Origin: a virus
IMG/VR virus record: IMGVR_UViG_3300043540_000178
Location: 1 to 64,000 of that record
Length of the DNA stretch: 64,000 nt
Strand: one strand, 5' to 3'
In this document: one piece after another, positions 8,476-17,112 of the stretch
How the letters are laid out: each line of letters opens with the position of its first letter
Position numbering within the stretch: position 1 is the stretch's first letter
Notes under the pieces: generated by a model
What the model saw: the letters and a program-made list of their open reading frames with translations, nothing else
Told to the model about the DNA's origin: nothing
The model's database searches: none
Program-made: the position numbers and the translations under genes

Positions 8476-8476
8476 T

Positions 8477-9064
8477 TTATCCTCGTTTTTTCTGGGTTAT
8501 AACATTACACAGTGGTGCATACTTTTTCAATTTGAATATTTCACGTTCAAGATACGGATCATTTTGTATTTCATCATACCATCTATTAATGAACTTAAAT
8601 TGTTCATTTAATGTAATTACAAATTCAGGTGACAACTTACCATGAATCAACAATTGCATTAGTGGGGGATTATTTCCATTTGTGGTCCTAACTAACATAG
8701 TGTCAAAGTTGATTTTACGTTCATTCATGATTTTTGTCAATATGAAATACTCACTCTTGAATTTATACTTGAATGCATCAAAATATGCACTCCATTGAGT
8801 ATATATTGCATCTGCTTCTTTATAGTCATTATACAACCATCCTTCTTCATTATGTATGAAGTTTGCAATGCAAAAATCTGTTGCATCATTTTCAGAATAG
8901 AATTTATTGCCATATAAGTCATATCTACCTTTATCACGCCGTTTGTGATAAACATCAAGTGAAACAGATTTATTATTATTTCCATACTTAATAATATCAA
9001 AATTTGAAGTGAAGTGAAGGTTAAGAGAATGATGAATCCTGAAAAAATTGTAACCAGAAAGCAT
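8477..9064 (-). CDS. 59: Helicase loader gp59
   Basis: 195 residues (T4: 217). Aligns by eye with T4 gp59: FDIIKYGNNN matches the YDVIKYN region, and VYHKRRDKGRYDLY (about 38-51) matches the YQKRRDKYFF helix. gp59 binds fork DNA and gp32 and loads the gp41 helicase. Position next to gp32 is conserved with T4. Confidence 0.85.
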   Translation of the reverse strand: MLSGYNFFRIHHSLNLHFTSNFDIIKYGNNNKSVSLDVYHKRRDKGRYDLYGNKFYSENDATDFCIANFIHNEEGWLYNDYKEADAIYTQWSAYFDAFKYKFKSEYFILTKIMNERKINFDTMLVRTTNGNNPPLMQLLIHGKLSPEFVITLNEQFKFINRWYDEIQNDPYLEREIFKLKKYAPLCNVITQKKRG

Positions 9065-9088
9065 GGTAATCTTTTAATCCAAACAATT

Positions 9089-9337
9089 TTAGATAGGCAG
9101 TTGAGATTCTCTGCGCAAATAACCCTCATTCATACCATCAAGATGAAGTCTATCTTTCAATGATGCATTTATTAATTTCAAACTACAAACATCTTCAGGA
9201 TCTATTTGGAAATATTCACATGCTTTTATTGTTGCGTCAATATATGTCAATTTGTATTGACACGCAAATTCATACACTTTATTGAAAAATTTTTCCGAAT
9301 TGAGAAACGGAGTGTCTACAGTTTGTTCAATTGTCAT
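9089..9337 (-). CDS. 33: Late transcription co-activator gp33
   Basis: 82 residues (T4: 112). The segment YEFACQYKLTYIDATIKACEY followed by a DRLHLDGMNEGYLRRES tail matches the T4 gp33 core (MSYLEATTAFLEE ... ENLLRPS). gp33 bridges RNA polymerase and the gp45 clamp at TATAAATA promoters. Its ATG overlaps the stop of the upstream gene by 4 bp. Confidence 0.8.
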   Translation of the reverse strand: MTIEQTVDTPFLNSEKFFNKVYEFACQYKLTYIDATIKACEYFQIDPEDVCSLKLINASLKDRLHLDGMNEGYLRRESQLPI

Positions 9338-9624
9338 TGTTGTCTACGTCCAAAATAATTCAATGAACCGATTATATCGGATAGTTCGTTAAACAATTGC
9401 CATCCAATCTTATCATCTTCATTCATCGGATATTGCTTCATCATCTCTTCATCTTCCAAGAAGAAATTTAAATACTCAGTCAACCTATCAGCATCTTCTA
9501 AACAACGTTTACGGAAATCTTCCTCATTATGTTCATTTTTGTATGAAGCCAACTGAGATTGCAAAATTCTAAACTGGTCAGCACCAAAAATTGTTTGCAA
9601 GCGAATTGGTGTAATATTGGTCAT
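9334..9624 (-). CDS. Conserved phage protein, unknown
   Basis: 96 residues from an ATG at 9624 preceded by GAGGG; a TTG five codons upstream is less likely. Mostly helical and acidic (FFLEDEEMMKQYPMNEDD). Overlaps gp33 by 4 bp and follows the RNA ligase, so it is in the same transcript. Not recognised. Confidence 0.6.
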   Translation of the reverse strand: MTNITPIRLQTIFGADQFRILQSQLASYKNEHNEEDFRKRCLEDADRLTEYLNFFLEDEEMMKQYPMNEDDKIGWQLFNELSDIIGSLNYFGRRQQ

Positions 9625-9635
9625 GGTGTATTCCC

Positions 9636-10682
9636 TCAATCCTTTTCTGACATAAGATATTGATTTGATATTGCCTTAAAGTGGATGGTTGGATCATTGA
9701 TACACTTGAATACCACACCTTCACGTTCTACATTTGCGAGTTTGCTTTTACCTTCAGCATACTCAAGCACTGCCGTGATATCTACAAAGTTTTTAATGTC
9801 AACACGATCCAAAAATGGCACATGCTTAATGTTCATTTCCTGACAAATTTTTGCACGCTCATCTGCAGTTAGATAAGTTGCACGTTCAATGTCAAACACA
9901 TCAAATATGTGGAATTGTAATTCAGTCAATCCATAGATGTTACCTTGTACACCTGGCCCAATCAACTCACCTTGTAGAGCAATGCTTCGCCCCATTGCAA
10001 TTAGCTTCTCAATCAACTGATAATTACGAGCAGTTTTCCAGAATGCATTATCATCTGTTTCCTTCAGATTGAAGTTGCGTGAACATACCCCAGTTTCAAT
10101 CTCACCATTATTGTTTCGATGATACACAGTCATACTAGAACCTTCCAACTTTTCTGTGACCTCAAATGTGAGTTGTTCATTCTGATATTTCTCAAACTCG
10201 CATACCATGTTCTGGATGCGTTCTTGATCTGTTTTGGGAATGAAGCTAGGAAAATTACCACAAGCAATACCTGCCAATCGTGCTGGAACTGGTTTTTCCC
10301 ATTTCTGAATATTCAAGAATGCAGTGACATCATCCCCTTCACGTACATTGCTTCCATTTCCGAGTACAGTTAGTGGCAAAATGAGTCCTTGGCTTATACA
10401 TCCACGCAATCGAATGGTTTTCAGTCGTTCACCTTTCACCCCATTAAATTCACGTGGTTCTTTTTCTTTACTCAAAAATGGTGCCACAACCTGTGGCACC
10501 CAGCTATCAATTTCAATGTATACAACTAAATCGCCGACTTTAAAATTATTGTCTTTGGCAGTAACTACTTGCCAACCATCTACTGTTGCACGCATAATTT
10601 TGTCTGCATTGGCAATTGGATCCAATGATGCAATTCGACGTATAGTTGCCAATTTGCGTTCAGAGTTTATATTATCAACCAT
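9636..10682 (-). CDS. RNA ligase, Rnl5/DraRnl type
   Basis: 348 residues. The N-terminal about 110 residues form an OB-like domain with LATIRRIASLDPIANADKI and VYIEIDSWVP. The nucleotidyltransferase domain has motif I TEKLEGSS (about 174-181; Lys is the AMP site), IALQGELIGPGVQGN (motif IIIa region), and EREGVVFK (motif IV). This N-terminal domain order is that of the Deinococcus DraRnl/Rnl5 family, which seals 3'-OH/5'-phosphate nicks in RNA. A second ligase (Rnl1) lies at 21.9 kb. Likely role: repair of host-cleaved RNA. Confidence 0.8.
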   Translation of the reverse strand: MVDNINSERKLATIRRIASLDPIANADKIMRATVDGWQVVTAKDNNFKVGDLVVYIEIDSWVPQVVAPFLSKEKEPREFNGVKGERLKTIRLRGCISQGLILPLTVLGNGSNVREGDDVTAFLNIQKWEKPVPARLAGIACGNFPSFIPKTDQERIQNMVCEFEKYQNEQLTFEVTEKLEGSSMTVYHRNNNGEIETGVCSRNFNLKETDDNAFWKTARNYQLIEKLIAMGRSIALQGELIGPGVQGNIYGLTELQFHIFDVFDIERATYLTADERAKICQEMNIKHVPFLDRVDIKNFVDITAVLEYAEGKSKLANVEREGVVFKCINDPTIHFKAISNQYLMSEKD

Positions 10683-10701
10683 TAAATTCTCCTCATTAGA
10701 T

Positions 10702-11565
10702 TTAATTCAATGTAGCAGAATATAGAGCCATACGCTGCCAGTTATCACCAATTGCTACCTTCATCTTCATCGCATTGAATGCAGAGCGAATGTTCAGATC
10801 CTTGAATTTGCTAGCATTTTCACGGATAAATGCAATCACTTCCTTTTTATCGTCATTGGAGAATTTCTTTTCTTCCATGAAAACTTGTTCGATTCGCTCA
10901 ATTTTCTCGTCGGTGTTCAGCGTGATATCTGCCAGCATAGAACGAGATAAAACTGCTTGCGGAAACTTGTCAATGCTCAAATTAGAGATGAAAATCACTT
11001 TACCGATAAATTCAAAGCGAGATGGATACTCATCATCTTTAGATGCAGACCCCCATGAAAGAATGCGCTTATCTTTGCTGTCCAATGCAGCTTTCAGCAG
11101 ATTAGCACCAGTTGGATCTTTGAATACGCTATCACAATCATCAAAAATGATTATTTTGCCATTGTGATCGTACAAAGTTTCGTACAACGAACGGGGTGTA
11201 GAATAACCACTAATAATCAGAAAGTCACTATCTTCGTAAGAACCAATTGTATCTTCAACTTTGCCAATTTTCTTCAATGTTTCAGTGACAGTATGGGTCT
11301 TGCCCAGACCACCAGAACCGGTTACAATCAAAGAGGGGATAATGCCTCTTGCAACCAACTTAGTGAATTCCTCAATGAACTCAAAGCGTTCCTTAACCGA
11401 GAACTCCGATTTGGGTATGGTCATTTTAACTGTATCATTTGTTACAGTGTGACCAAACTCTTTTGCGACCATTTCTTCCAACTTTTCTTTGGAAACGGAA
11501 CGTTTGAGAATTTTGCCATTTACTTCATAAACCCAAATTTTACGATTTTCTAGATACTTAATCAC
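10702..11565 (-). CDS. AAA ATPase
   Basis: 287 residues. Walker A GSGGLGKT (about 83-90), Walker B IIIFDDCD (about 137-144), a sensor-like VIFISNLS (about 189-196) and SRSMLADI arginine-finger region. The N-terminal 70 residues are an unmatched domain. It is transcribed from a box-containing promoter just upstream, so probably early. It is not the clamp loader (gp44 is elsewhere). The target is unknown; remodelling of a host protein is a guess. Confidence 0.75.
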   Translation of the reverse strand: MIKYLENRKIWVYEVNGKILKRSVSKEKLEEMVAKEFGHTVTNDTVKMTIPKSEFSVKERFEFIEEFTKLVARGIIPSLIVTGSGGLGKTHTVTETLKKIGKVEDTIGSYEDSDFLIISGYSTPRSLYETLYDHNGKIIIFDDCDSVFKDPTGANLLKAALDSKDKRILSWGSASKDDEYPSRFEFIGKVIFISNLSIDKFPQAVLSRSMLADITLNTDEKIERIEQVFMEEKKFSNDDKKEVIAFIRENASKFKDLNIRSAFNAMKMKVAIGDNWQRMALYSATLN

Positions 11566-11601
11566 AGCTGTTTCCTTGTTTGTAATTAATCAATGTGAAT
11601 C

Positions 11602-11650
11602 ATTATACATAACCGACTGACTAAAACAATCAAAACCACTAACCTATTGA
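11602..11650 (-). promoter_or_regulatory. Sigma70-like promoter with upstream GTTA box
   Basis: Reverse strand: CAATAGGTTA box, 10 nt, TTGTTT, 16 bp, TATAAT. Drives the AAA ATPase gene. Confidence 0.7.
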
Positions 11651-11671
11651 TTTATAAAGGAATAAATACTC

Positions 11672-12376
11672 TTACCAGTGATAGAATTCACCTTCTCTCA
11701 TCATGTTGCCTGGCATTCTTCCGGAATTTTGTAATGCATAGATACATTCATCACGCTTCTGTTTATTGGTAAACCAAATTTTCCTTGAACCAAATGATCC
11801 AGCTATGTATAGATTTTCACCATACTGTCTGGATAATTGATCTATCTCAGATATTTTAACTGAATCTATTTTTTCAAGGTCTCTGAAAAACTTCATGGTG
11901 AGATAGTCAGAAATGTCATAACTTTGTTGATCTTGTCTAAAATAAATTCTATCACCTATTGAATCCACAATAACACCAAAATAAACAATTGAAGACCATC
12001 TTGCAATAGTCATCATGTGCCATAATACATATAAACTGAGGATAATTAACCAAGCAGTTGAAACATGGAGCATGTAACATCCTGCCAAGATGAAACTAAC
12101 TACAAATGAATTCAAAAAAACCTTTTCGGTGATTGATTTTAAATTTCCAATATCATTTATTCGCCTTGCGCCTTTAAGTAAATACTTTTTACGCAAGAAG
12201 TAGTAATGACAGATAGCAACTGGAAGGACAACACAAAATGTTAATATAGCAACAAGCAGGAATGTGTACCTAAGCAAAATTCCAAGGAATTGCAGCATAT
12301 AAACTAGCGACTCTGCATTCTTTTCATCCGCACCTTTAAACCGTTTGTCAAAAGATCCGTCTTTTGTTCTTCTCAT
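11672..12376 (-). CDS. Integral membrane protein, unknown
   Basis: 234 residues. A charged N-terminus is followed by hydrophobic segments at about 28-58 and a pair at about 92-125; the C-terminal 110 residues are soluble. It starts inside the stop of the J-domain gene (ATGA overlap), so the two are made together. The pairing with a membrane-anchored DnaJ-like protein suggests a joint role at the host membrane. No family recognised. Confidence 0.6.
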   Translation of the reverse strand: MRRTKDGSFDKRFKGADEKNAESLVYMLQFLGILLRYTFLLVAILTFCVVLPVAICHYYFLRKKYLLKGARRINDIGNLKSITEKVFLNSFVVSFILAGCYMLHVSTAWLIILSLYVLWHMMTIARWSSIVYFGVIVDSIGDRIYFRQDQQSYDISDYLTMKFFRDLEKIDSVKISEIDQLSRQYGENLYIAGSFGSRKIWFTNKQKRDECIYALQNSGRMPGNMMREGEFYHW

Positions 12377-12789
12377 TTAAACACCACATGACTTATAAAT
12401 TTATGGTATACCCACAAACAAGTCAACCATAGAAATCCAATTATAAATGATCTGATTATCAAAAATTTGATAGTTGTGAAAACTGCATTCCATGCAGCAA
12501 GCTCATTTGCAATAACACCAGTTGTCTCTTCCCTCACCGGTTCTGTATTTGCCTGGTTGTTTTTTTCTTCCTCATGCATTTCCATATCCAATGTAAAATC
12601 ATATGCTGTTCTTTTTACTGGATCCGATAAAATTTCATACGCTGTATTGATTTCTTTCATTTTTACAGGATCACCAGTGACTTTATCAGGATGATATTTT
12701 TGTGCAAGAGATCTGTATGCAGCTCTCACTACTTCGTCTGAAGCATGAGGATCAATTTCAAGTATTTTGTAGGCATTAGTTACATTCAT
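12373..12789 (-). CDS. Membrane-anchored J-domain (DnaJ-like) protein
   Basis: 138 residues. Residues 4-65 are a full J domain with the HPD motif at 33-35 and the closing DPVKRTAYD. There is no G/F or zinc region. An acidic linker leads to a single C-terminal membrane segment (about 104-128). J domains stimulate the ATPase of Hsp70 (DnaK); this one would hold DnaK at the membrane. T4 itself has no such gene. It is coupled to the membrane protein downstream. Confidence 0.85.
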   Translation of the reverse strand: MNVTNAYKILEIDPHASDEVVRAAYRSLAQKYHPDKVTGDPVKMKEINTAYEILSDPVKRTAYDFTLDMEMHEEEKNNQANTEPVREETTGVIANELAAWNAVFTTIKFLIIRSFIIGFLWLTCLWVYHKFISHVVFK

Positions 12790-12810
12790 CTTATATTGTT
12801 TTGCTAATTA

Positions 12811-12873
12811 TTAAATCACATCAAAATAAAATAAAAGGCCAATTATCACAAATACCAATCCCCAAGTTGCCAT
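12811..12873 (-). CDS. 20-residue membrane micropeptide
   Basis: ATG at 12873 preceded by GGGAGAAATTA, which overlaps the stop of the previous gene. The product is one hydrophobic helix (WGLVFVIIGLLFYF) with almost no flanks. It lies between the J-domain gene and an unknown gene. It is too short to prove by composition; the ribosome-binding site is the main support. Confidence 0.45.
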   Translation of the reverse strand: MATWGLVFVIIGLLFYFDVI

Positions 12874-12883
12874 TAATTTCTCC

Positions 12884-13333
12884 CTATGCTACAATAAAAT
12901 TCAGTTTCTTTTGTGCAATTTCTTTAACTTTATCAACTGTTCTGGCACGTACCACAATATGTCCACCCATATACATAACATACTTACCGCGTTTTTCACA
13001 GAAAACAATCGTACCATCAGGACAATCTGCTTTTTCTGGTCGAGAAATAGTTGTTTTTTCTACCTTTTTGATAACAACATCTTCATATTTCTTCACCAAC
13101 CAAGGATAACGAGTAAACAATTCATTTGTTTTTTTAGCAGCATATGCAATCAGTTGATTCGCCGATACTTTCCCTTCAACTTCCGCTTGTCTTATATATT
13201 TGTACAGATATTCTAGTTGGTATTTGGGAGCACCAGCCGGAACATCAAGATTATATTGTTCTTTCAGCTTTGCAGCAAACGGAAATCTTGTACCTTTCTG
13301 ATTAATTTCTTGCAGTTCATTAAAAAAAGACAT
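12884..13333 (-). CDS. Unknown protein with two-part layout
   Basis: 149 residues. The N-terminal 90 residues are helical and basic (LEYLYKYIRQAEVEGK); the C-terminal part has a single CPDG cysteine, a CEKRGKYVMYMGG beta hairpin and a basic end. No family recognised. A possible degenerate late octamer (TATAAATG at 13350-13357) lies upstream. Confidence 0.55.
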   Translation of the reverse strand: MSFFNELQEINQKGTRFPFAAKLKEQYNLDVPAGAPKYQLEYLYKYIRQAEVEGKVSANQLIAYAAKKTNELFTRYPWLVKKYEDVVIKKVEKTTISRPEKADCPDGTIVFCEKRGKYVMYMGGHIVVRARTVDKVKEIAQKKLNFIVA

Positions 13334-13389
13334 TTAACATTTCCTCAATCATTTATAACCTAGTTATTGATTAGATAAGAATTTGTGTT

Positions 13390-13719
13390 TCAGTATTTAA
13401 CCAGCGGCTGCCAATATTGTTTTTGAAATTCCTCAAAATTGCAATATTTAACAACAGAATCCCTAACTTTGCGATTCCGTGTAGCCCATTCTTCAGGTAT
13501 ATCCTGCAATGATTCATTCATCGAAGACACAACAAATCCAGTTCCAGAATATTTGTTTGCTTTGTGAACTGTACAAAACTTAACACCATCAATGTCAGTG
13601 TGTTGTGCATAACCAATCCGACATCCATCTGTGAAATAGACATATGATGTCAATTTTTCAGGTCCATAAACTTGAAACCCGTTGGATTTAATGGTATTAA
13701 CTAAAAGTTGAATCGACAT
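13390..13719 (-). CDS. Unknown protein
   Basis: 109 residues with the ATG at 13719, which is 8 nt after GGAG; an ATG two codons upstream would be only 2 nt from it. The sequence has a compact alpha/beta look (SYVYFTDGCRIGYAQHTDIDGVKFCTVHK) and ends in FQKQYWQPLVKY. First gene after the promoter at 13758, so probably early. Not recognised. Confidence 0.6.
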   Translation of the reverse strand: MSIQLLVNTIKSNGFQVYGPEKLTSYVYFTDGCRIGYAQHTDIDGVKFCTVHKANKYSGTGFVVSSMNESLQDIPEEWATRNRKVRDSVVKYCNFEEFQKQYWQPLVKY

Positions 13720-13757
13720 AATCATTTCTCCATTTAATGTTATTTACAATGTAAGTC

Positions 13758-13806
13758 ATTATAAGGATATTAACAGTTATAAACAATAGAAATCGTTAAC
13801 CCATTG
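13758..13806 (-). promoter_or_regulatory. Sigma70-like promoter with upstream GTTA box
   Basis: Reverse strand: CAATGGGTTA box, 10 nt, TTGTTT, 17 bp, TATAAT. Confidence 0.7.
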
Positions 13807-13874
13807 ATTACAAAGTGCAATTTTAGTGGAGTTTAGTTTCAAGGCAGGCAATTAATTACTGCATAATCCTTTGT

Positions 13875-14471
13875 TTATTGTACAGTCGGACGTAAACGGC
13901 TATGATCCGGCAAATAATTAATTAAAAACTCCATCTGGCATGCAAGAATATTACGATTTGCCAAAATTAGCTTTTCATATGCAGATGGAACATATGGAAC
14001 AAACAGCAACTTGCGTTCACCTAAGCCAATCTTCTGGCTGTGTTTATCCCACTGGTCAATGGTCATATCGCCTTTTTCTCGATTGCAAGTTTTACAAGCA
14101 GTGACGCAATTTTTCCAGACATTAGGACCGCCTTTAGAAACTGGGATAATATGGTCACGGCTCAGATTTTCAGAACGATAAACACGACCACAATAACCGC
14201 ACATATGGCAATCACGTTGAAACAAGTTTGCATTTGTTAGAGGCGGAGTTTTATAATTGTTTTTAATAAATCCTTTAATAGCAACAATTGGATGTATTTC
14301 CACCTCTGAACGAGTCAAAGAAATACGATTGACACCGCCACGTTTTATACCATTGGAGTCACCAAATGTTTTCAGTACATTTCCCTTAACATGATGAGTA
14401 ATGTAATCTTGCCATGTAATCCAATCATAGGGGTTAAAATTTGAATCTAGTGCTAAAATATCTCTGCGCAT
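13875..14471 (-). CDS. HNH endonuclease
   Basis: 198 residues. Zinc-type HNH: CGYCGR (about 91-96), the catalytic SRDHIIPVSKGG (about 104-115), then NCVTACKTCNREKGD (about 121-135). The ENLSRDHI histidine and the last CKTCN pair complete the motif. This layout is common in free-standing homing or packaging-related nucleases of T4-like phages. A TATAAATA late promoter lies 49 bp upstream, and tRNA genes follow on the other side. Confidence 0.85.
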   Translation of the reverse strand: MRRDILALDSNFNPYDWITWQDYITHHVKGNVLKTFGDSNGIKRGGVNRISLTRSEVEIHPIVAIKGFIKNNYKTPPLTNANLFQRDCHMCGYCGRVYRSENLSRDHIIPVSKGGPNVWKNCVTACKTCNREKGDMTIDQWDKHSQKIGLGERKLLFVPYVPSAYEKLILANRNILACQMEFLINYLPDHSRLRPTVQ

Positions 14472-14519
14472 AATGGAATGTCTTTCTTATCTACATCTTT
14501 GCTTTCTTCAAAATTGAAC

Positions 14520-14527
14520 TATTTATA
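14520..14527 (-). promoter_or_regulatory. Late promoter TATAAATA for the HNH gene
   Basis: Exact reverse-strand octamer just downstream of the tRNA-Cys gene, facing the HNH gene. Confidence 0.6.
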
Positions 14528-14535
14528 AACCATTT

Positions 14536-14612
14536 GGAGAACGTGCCCAGATTCGAACTGGGGTTGACCGGATTTGCAATCCGGCACATCGCCACTCTGC
14601 CACACGTTCTCC
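14536..14612 (-). tRNA. tRNA-Cys (GCA)
   Basis: Reverse strand GGAGAACG...CGTTCTCC with a 7-bp acceptor stem, anticodon stem CCGGA/TCCGG and loop TTGCAAA, canonical T loop TTCGAAT. The 3' CCA is not encoded. Confidence 0.9.
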
Positions 14613-14653
14613 AAATAACTCATGTACATTGATACTGGAATAAAATTTGTATA

Positions 14654-14728
14654 TGGCACCCTCGGAGAGATTCGAACTCCCGTTATTCCCATTAGAAGTG
14701 GGATGCCTTTCCACTAGACTACGAGGGC
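14654..14728 (-). tRNA. tRNA-Arg (TCT)
   Basis: Acceptor GCCCTCG/CGAGGGT, anticodon stem TCCCA/TGGGA with loop CTTCTAA, T loop TTCGAAT, encoded CCA. It reads AGA, a codon that is rare in many hosts and frequent in AT-rich phages. Confidence 0.9.
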
Positions 14729-14754
14729 ATTTTTATTGGAATTAAATATTCAAC

Positions 14755-15183
14755 TCATGTTAATTTTAGCCGCAATGTCTCCAGTGCGTAATTGCTTACT
14801 AAGTGAAATTGATACTTCCTCACAGCTTCATCTTGCATCTCCTTCAACCATTGGTTATCATTTTCGGCGAAGAGTGCGTCATCTGCAATCTTCAATCCAC
14901 AATTATTTTCTGCGGCACTATTAACCATTGCCTGAAGCGCATGTGTCAGCCTTGCAACTCGTAAGTTGAGTGATTTGATTTTTTCTTCTTGATCGGATCG
15001 GTTTTGACTGCTACTACAAAACGGACATTGTCCATCAGCGCAATCTTCCTGCTTTACAGCTTCATAGAAGGCTTGAAGTTCTTCTGGTGTAACTGTTAAA
15101 TAGTCACCTTGGCTGTTTAGAGGTGATACTGAATTTGGATTTATACGTTTGCATATCTGCACCATCAGTTCAGTTGCATTCAT
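14755..15183 (-). CDS. Unknown protein with CPFC motif and coiled coil
   Basis: 142 residues. Region 45-58 has CADGQCPFC, three close cysteines but no clear second pair for zinc, followed by a predicted coiled coil (EEKIKSLNLRVARLTHALQAM, about 65-86). The rest is helical. Lies between the tRNA-Arg gene and the deoxyribosyltransferase-like gene in an accessory block. Not recognised. Confidence 0.55.
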   Translation of the reverse strand: MNATELMVQICKRINPNSVSPLNSQGDYLTVTPEELQAFYEAVKQEDCADGQCPFCSSSQNRSDQEEKIKSLNLRVARLTHALQAMVNSAAENNCGLKIADDALFAENDNQWLKEMQDEAVRKYQFHLVSNYALETLRLKLT

Positions 15184-15202
15184 TTTAATTCTCCTTTTGA
15201 AT

Positions 15203-15598
15203 CTAATTCATTGTTATTGCATTGAGGTATTGTGCTGCGCTTTCCAAGTTATCGAAAGTTGCACATGCATTGCCTTCTATTATTTGTGCTACTGCATTGA
15301 GTGAAGCCCATTGCTCATCTGTGAAACGCATACTTTCATCTTCACGTAGCCGAACGAATACCGTCCGACAAGATCGCTTATTACTATCATCAACCAATTC
15401 TGCAATCAAACTCACATCGGTCATCTTTGGTGTGATAACATACAAGCGAATATCACATTCTTTACGCTGGCGCAATTCTTCTGCAATACATTCAGATGAA
15501 CAATTATCAACTACAGGATTGAAGTAATCAATATCCAGCATAGGGATAATCTGATTACGCCAATTCGATTCTTTAGTCCCACCAAGAAAAACTTTCAT
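15203..15598 (-). CDS. Nucleoside 2-deoxyribosyltransferase-like protein
   Basis: 131 residues. Starts MKVFLGGTKESNWRNQIIPML and continues DYFNPVV, the signature of the short nucleoside 2-deoxyribosyltransferase-like family; later CDIRLYVITPKM matches its central strand. Family members exchange bases between deoxyribonucleosides or hydrolyse them. A role in nucleotide turnover or base modification is plausible but unproven. Follows a box-containing early promoter. Confidence 0.75.
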   Translation of the reverse strand: MKVFLGGTKESNWRNQIIPMLDIDYFNPVVDNCSSECIAEELRQRKECDIRLYVITPKMTDVSLIAELVDDSNKRSCRTVFVRLREDESMRFTDEQWASLNAVAQIIEGNACATFDNLESAAQYLNAITMN

Positions 15599-15689
15599 AT
15601 CTCAATCCCTTTGTAATTGTTTACCAATTGCATTCATTTTATTATCGGTTTCGATGCAAGATAGTCCATATAATTTCTGGAATGAGGTC

Positions 15690-15740
15690 ATCATATATGA
15701 AATGTTTAATTGTGCAAGAATAATTACTAACTATTTGAAT
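15690..15740 (-). promoter_or_regulatory. Sigma70-like promoter with upstream GTTA box
   Basis: Reverse strand: ATTCAAATAGTTA box, 10 nt, TTGCAC, 16 bp, TATGAT. Lies in the gap before the deoxyribosyltransferase-like gene. Confidence 0.75.
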
Positions 15741-15751
15741 CTTATAGTTAA

Positions 15752-16090
15752 TTATTCGCAACCGTAGCAAGCCATTTCATTAATACTATCTAGAGTCTGT
15801 GCTGCCTTGTGCTCAACTGCTTCTTCGAGATTCTTCTTTATAATTGAAAGAGCAGTGAATACTGCATCAATGCTCTTTCTTGCCATTTTGAGATTTTCAG
15901 AATCTTTATCAGATGGTGATGCAGCTTGGGCTATGTCATAGATCAAACCGAATCTGCGAATACCTGTATCTAAGTTACGCAAAGCAATCTGCACTTGGTC
16001 TCGGTCAATGATCTCGTAATCATCGTCAAAAGTTCGGAACATTGCTGCATCAGTAAGTGCATCTTTCATTATATTGTCATACATATCCAT
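15752..16090 (-). CDS. Unknown helical protein
   Basis: 112 residues, nearly all helix, acidic, ending in a MACYGCE tail with CYGC. The start follows AAGGAGAATTTA. Its gene is followed by a new promoter, so it ends an early transcript unit. Not recognised. Confidence 0.6.
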   Translation of the reverse strand: MDMYDNIMKDALTDAAMFRTFDDDYEIIDRDQVQIALRNLDTGIRRFGLIYDIAQAASPSDKDSENLKMARKSIDAVFTALSIIKKNLEEAVEHKAAQTLDSINEMACYGCE

Positions 16091-16167
16091 TAAATTCTCC
16101 TTAAAATTTCAATCTTTATACATGAACCCCTAACAGGATATCAAGATTTCCGGTGATTGCACCCAAA

Positions 16168-16413
16168 TCAGACCTTGTAATAACTGTCCAAGATGACTTG
16201 GAGTTCTTTTTTCACTCTCCGCGCAACCTCCCCCTTCCAAGAACCTGCATTGGAAAGAAAATAAGATACTATCCCTGCCGCCGCATCAAGATGATATTTT
16301 TCGGTAATATGTGTAAGGGTGGCCATTGCATTGAGATACGGTCTAGCATAAGGGCTAACATTGTGCCAATCGGTTTTAATTTCTGCTGCAATTGTATAAA
16401 GTGGACGGACCAT
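16168..16413 (-). CDS. Conserved small phage protein
   Basis: 81 residues. The pattern MVRPLYTIAAEIKTDW, PYARPYLNAM and IVSYFLSNAGSWKGEVARRVKKEL recurs in small proteins of many phages; the function is not known. Start preceded by AGGAGAG. First gene after the promoter at 16474. Confidence 0.65.
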   Translation of the reverse strand: MVRPLYTIAAEIKTDWHNVSPYARPYLNAMATLTHITEKYHLDAAAGIVSYFLSNAGSWKGEVARRVKKELQVILDSYYKV

Positions 16414-16473
16414 GATTAACTCTCCTATGTTAGTTTATCTTTTACACATGCATTATTGTGATTGCATGATGGA

Positions 16474-16524
16474 ATTATACATGGAATATTGACATGTGCA
16501 AACATAATTGCTAACTATTTGAAT
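16474..16524 (-). promoter_or_regulatory. Sigma70-like promoter with upstream GTTA box
   Basis: Reverse strand: ATTCAAATAGTTA box, 10 nt, TTGCAC, 16 bp, TATAAT. The box is identical to that at 15727-15740. The remaining 150 nt up to the tRNA-Ser gene shows only short inverted repeats. Confidence 0.75.
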
Positions 16525-16675
16525 CTTAAGGGTATCGAGATGAATTAATAAGTAGGACACTACAGCATCATAAATGCCAGGGTTGAGTGGAATTAAATAA
16601 TTTTCGTTATTGTCGCTTTCAGGTTATCTGGAACGTAACCTTATGGAGAGCCAGACATCAGAATGTAATAGTGTT

Positions 16676-16768
16676 TGGCGGAAGAGAGGAGAGTCGAACT
16701 CCTAAGGGTAAGGTCATTACCTCAACTGTTTTCAAGACAGGTGCCATCGCCATTTGGCTTGCTCTTCC
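16676..16768 (-). tRNA. tRNA-Ser (TGA)
   Basis: Acceptor GGAAGAG/CTCTTCC, discriminator G, encoded CCA, anticodon loop CTTGAAA, and the long variable arm expected for serine. 93 nt. Confidence 0.9.
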
Positions 16769-16810
16769 ATTGTTTCATTAAATAATACAATTATACTATG
16801 ACTGCACGTT

Positions 16811-16897
16811 TGGTGGGAGTGGAGGGACTCGAACCCACACACCATTTCTGATACGGACTTCTAAGGACCGCTCGGCTACCAATTACGACACACTCCC
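16811..16897 (-). tRNA. tRNA-Leu (TAG)
   Basis: Acceptor GGGAGTG/CACTCCC, A73, encoded CCA, anticodon loop CTTAGAA, long variable arm. One T-T mismatch in the anticodon stem and one in the T stem make it weaker than usual. Confidence 0.8.
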
Positions 16898-16913
16898 AAT
16901 AACAAATTAATAG

Positions 16914-17060
16914 CTACATCTTAATACCATGAGTGGTATCAAATAACTTTTTTGTTTCTACGTTTGATTTCCTGCGCATGGCTTTGAATGATTTTCCATG
17001 CACTCCACATTTTCTTTTCCAGCAATGAAGCTGAATCATGTTACGCAATTTCAACTTCAT
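16914..17060 (-). CDS. Small basic protein inside the tRNA cluster
   Basis: 48 residues; ATG preceded by AAAGGA at 7 nt. Strongly basic (WKRKCGVHGKSFKAMRRK), with two cysteines and histidines that could form a knuckle. It is embedded between tRNA-Met and tRNA-Leu on the same strand. A nucleic-acid binder is an inference from charge only. Confidence 0.55.
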   Translation of the reverse strand: MKLKLRNMIQLHCWKRKCGVHGKSFKAMRRKSNVETKKLFDTTHGIKM

Positions 17061-17112
17061 TTCTGATTCCTTTATGAGTGATGAACATTCATTAACGAGT
17101 TCACAATTAAAA

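Noticed and set aside
14523-14714. Open frame across tRNA-Cys and tRNA-Arg
   Set aside because: It is the tRNA genes read as protein.
16590-16690. Extra tRNA upstream of tRNA-Ser
   Set aside because: Only short inverted repeats (GGTTA/TAACC, GCCA/TGGC); no tRNA arms fit.
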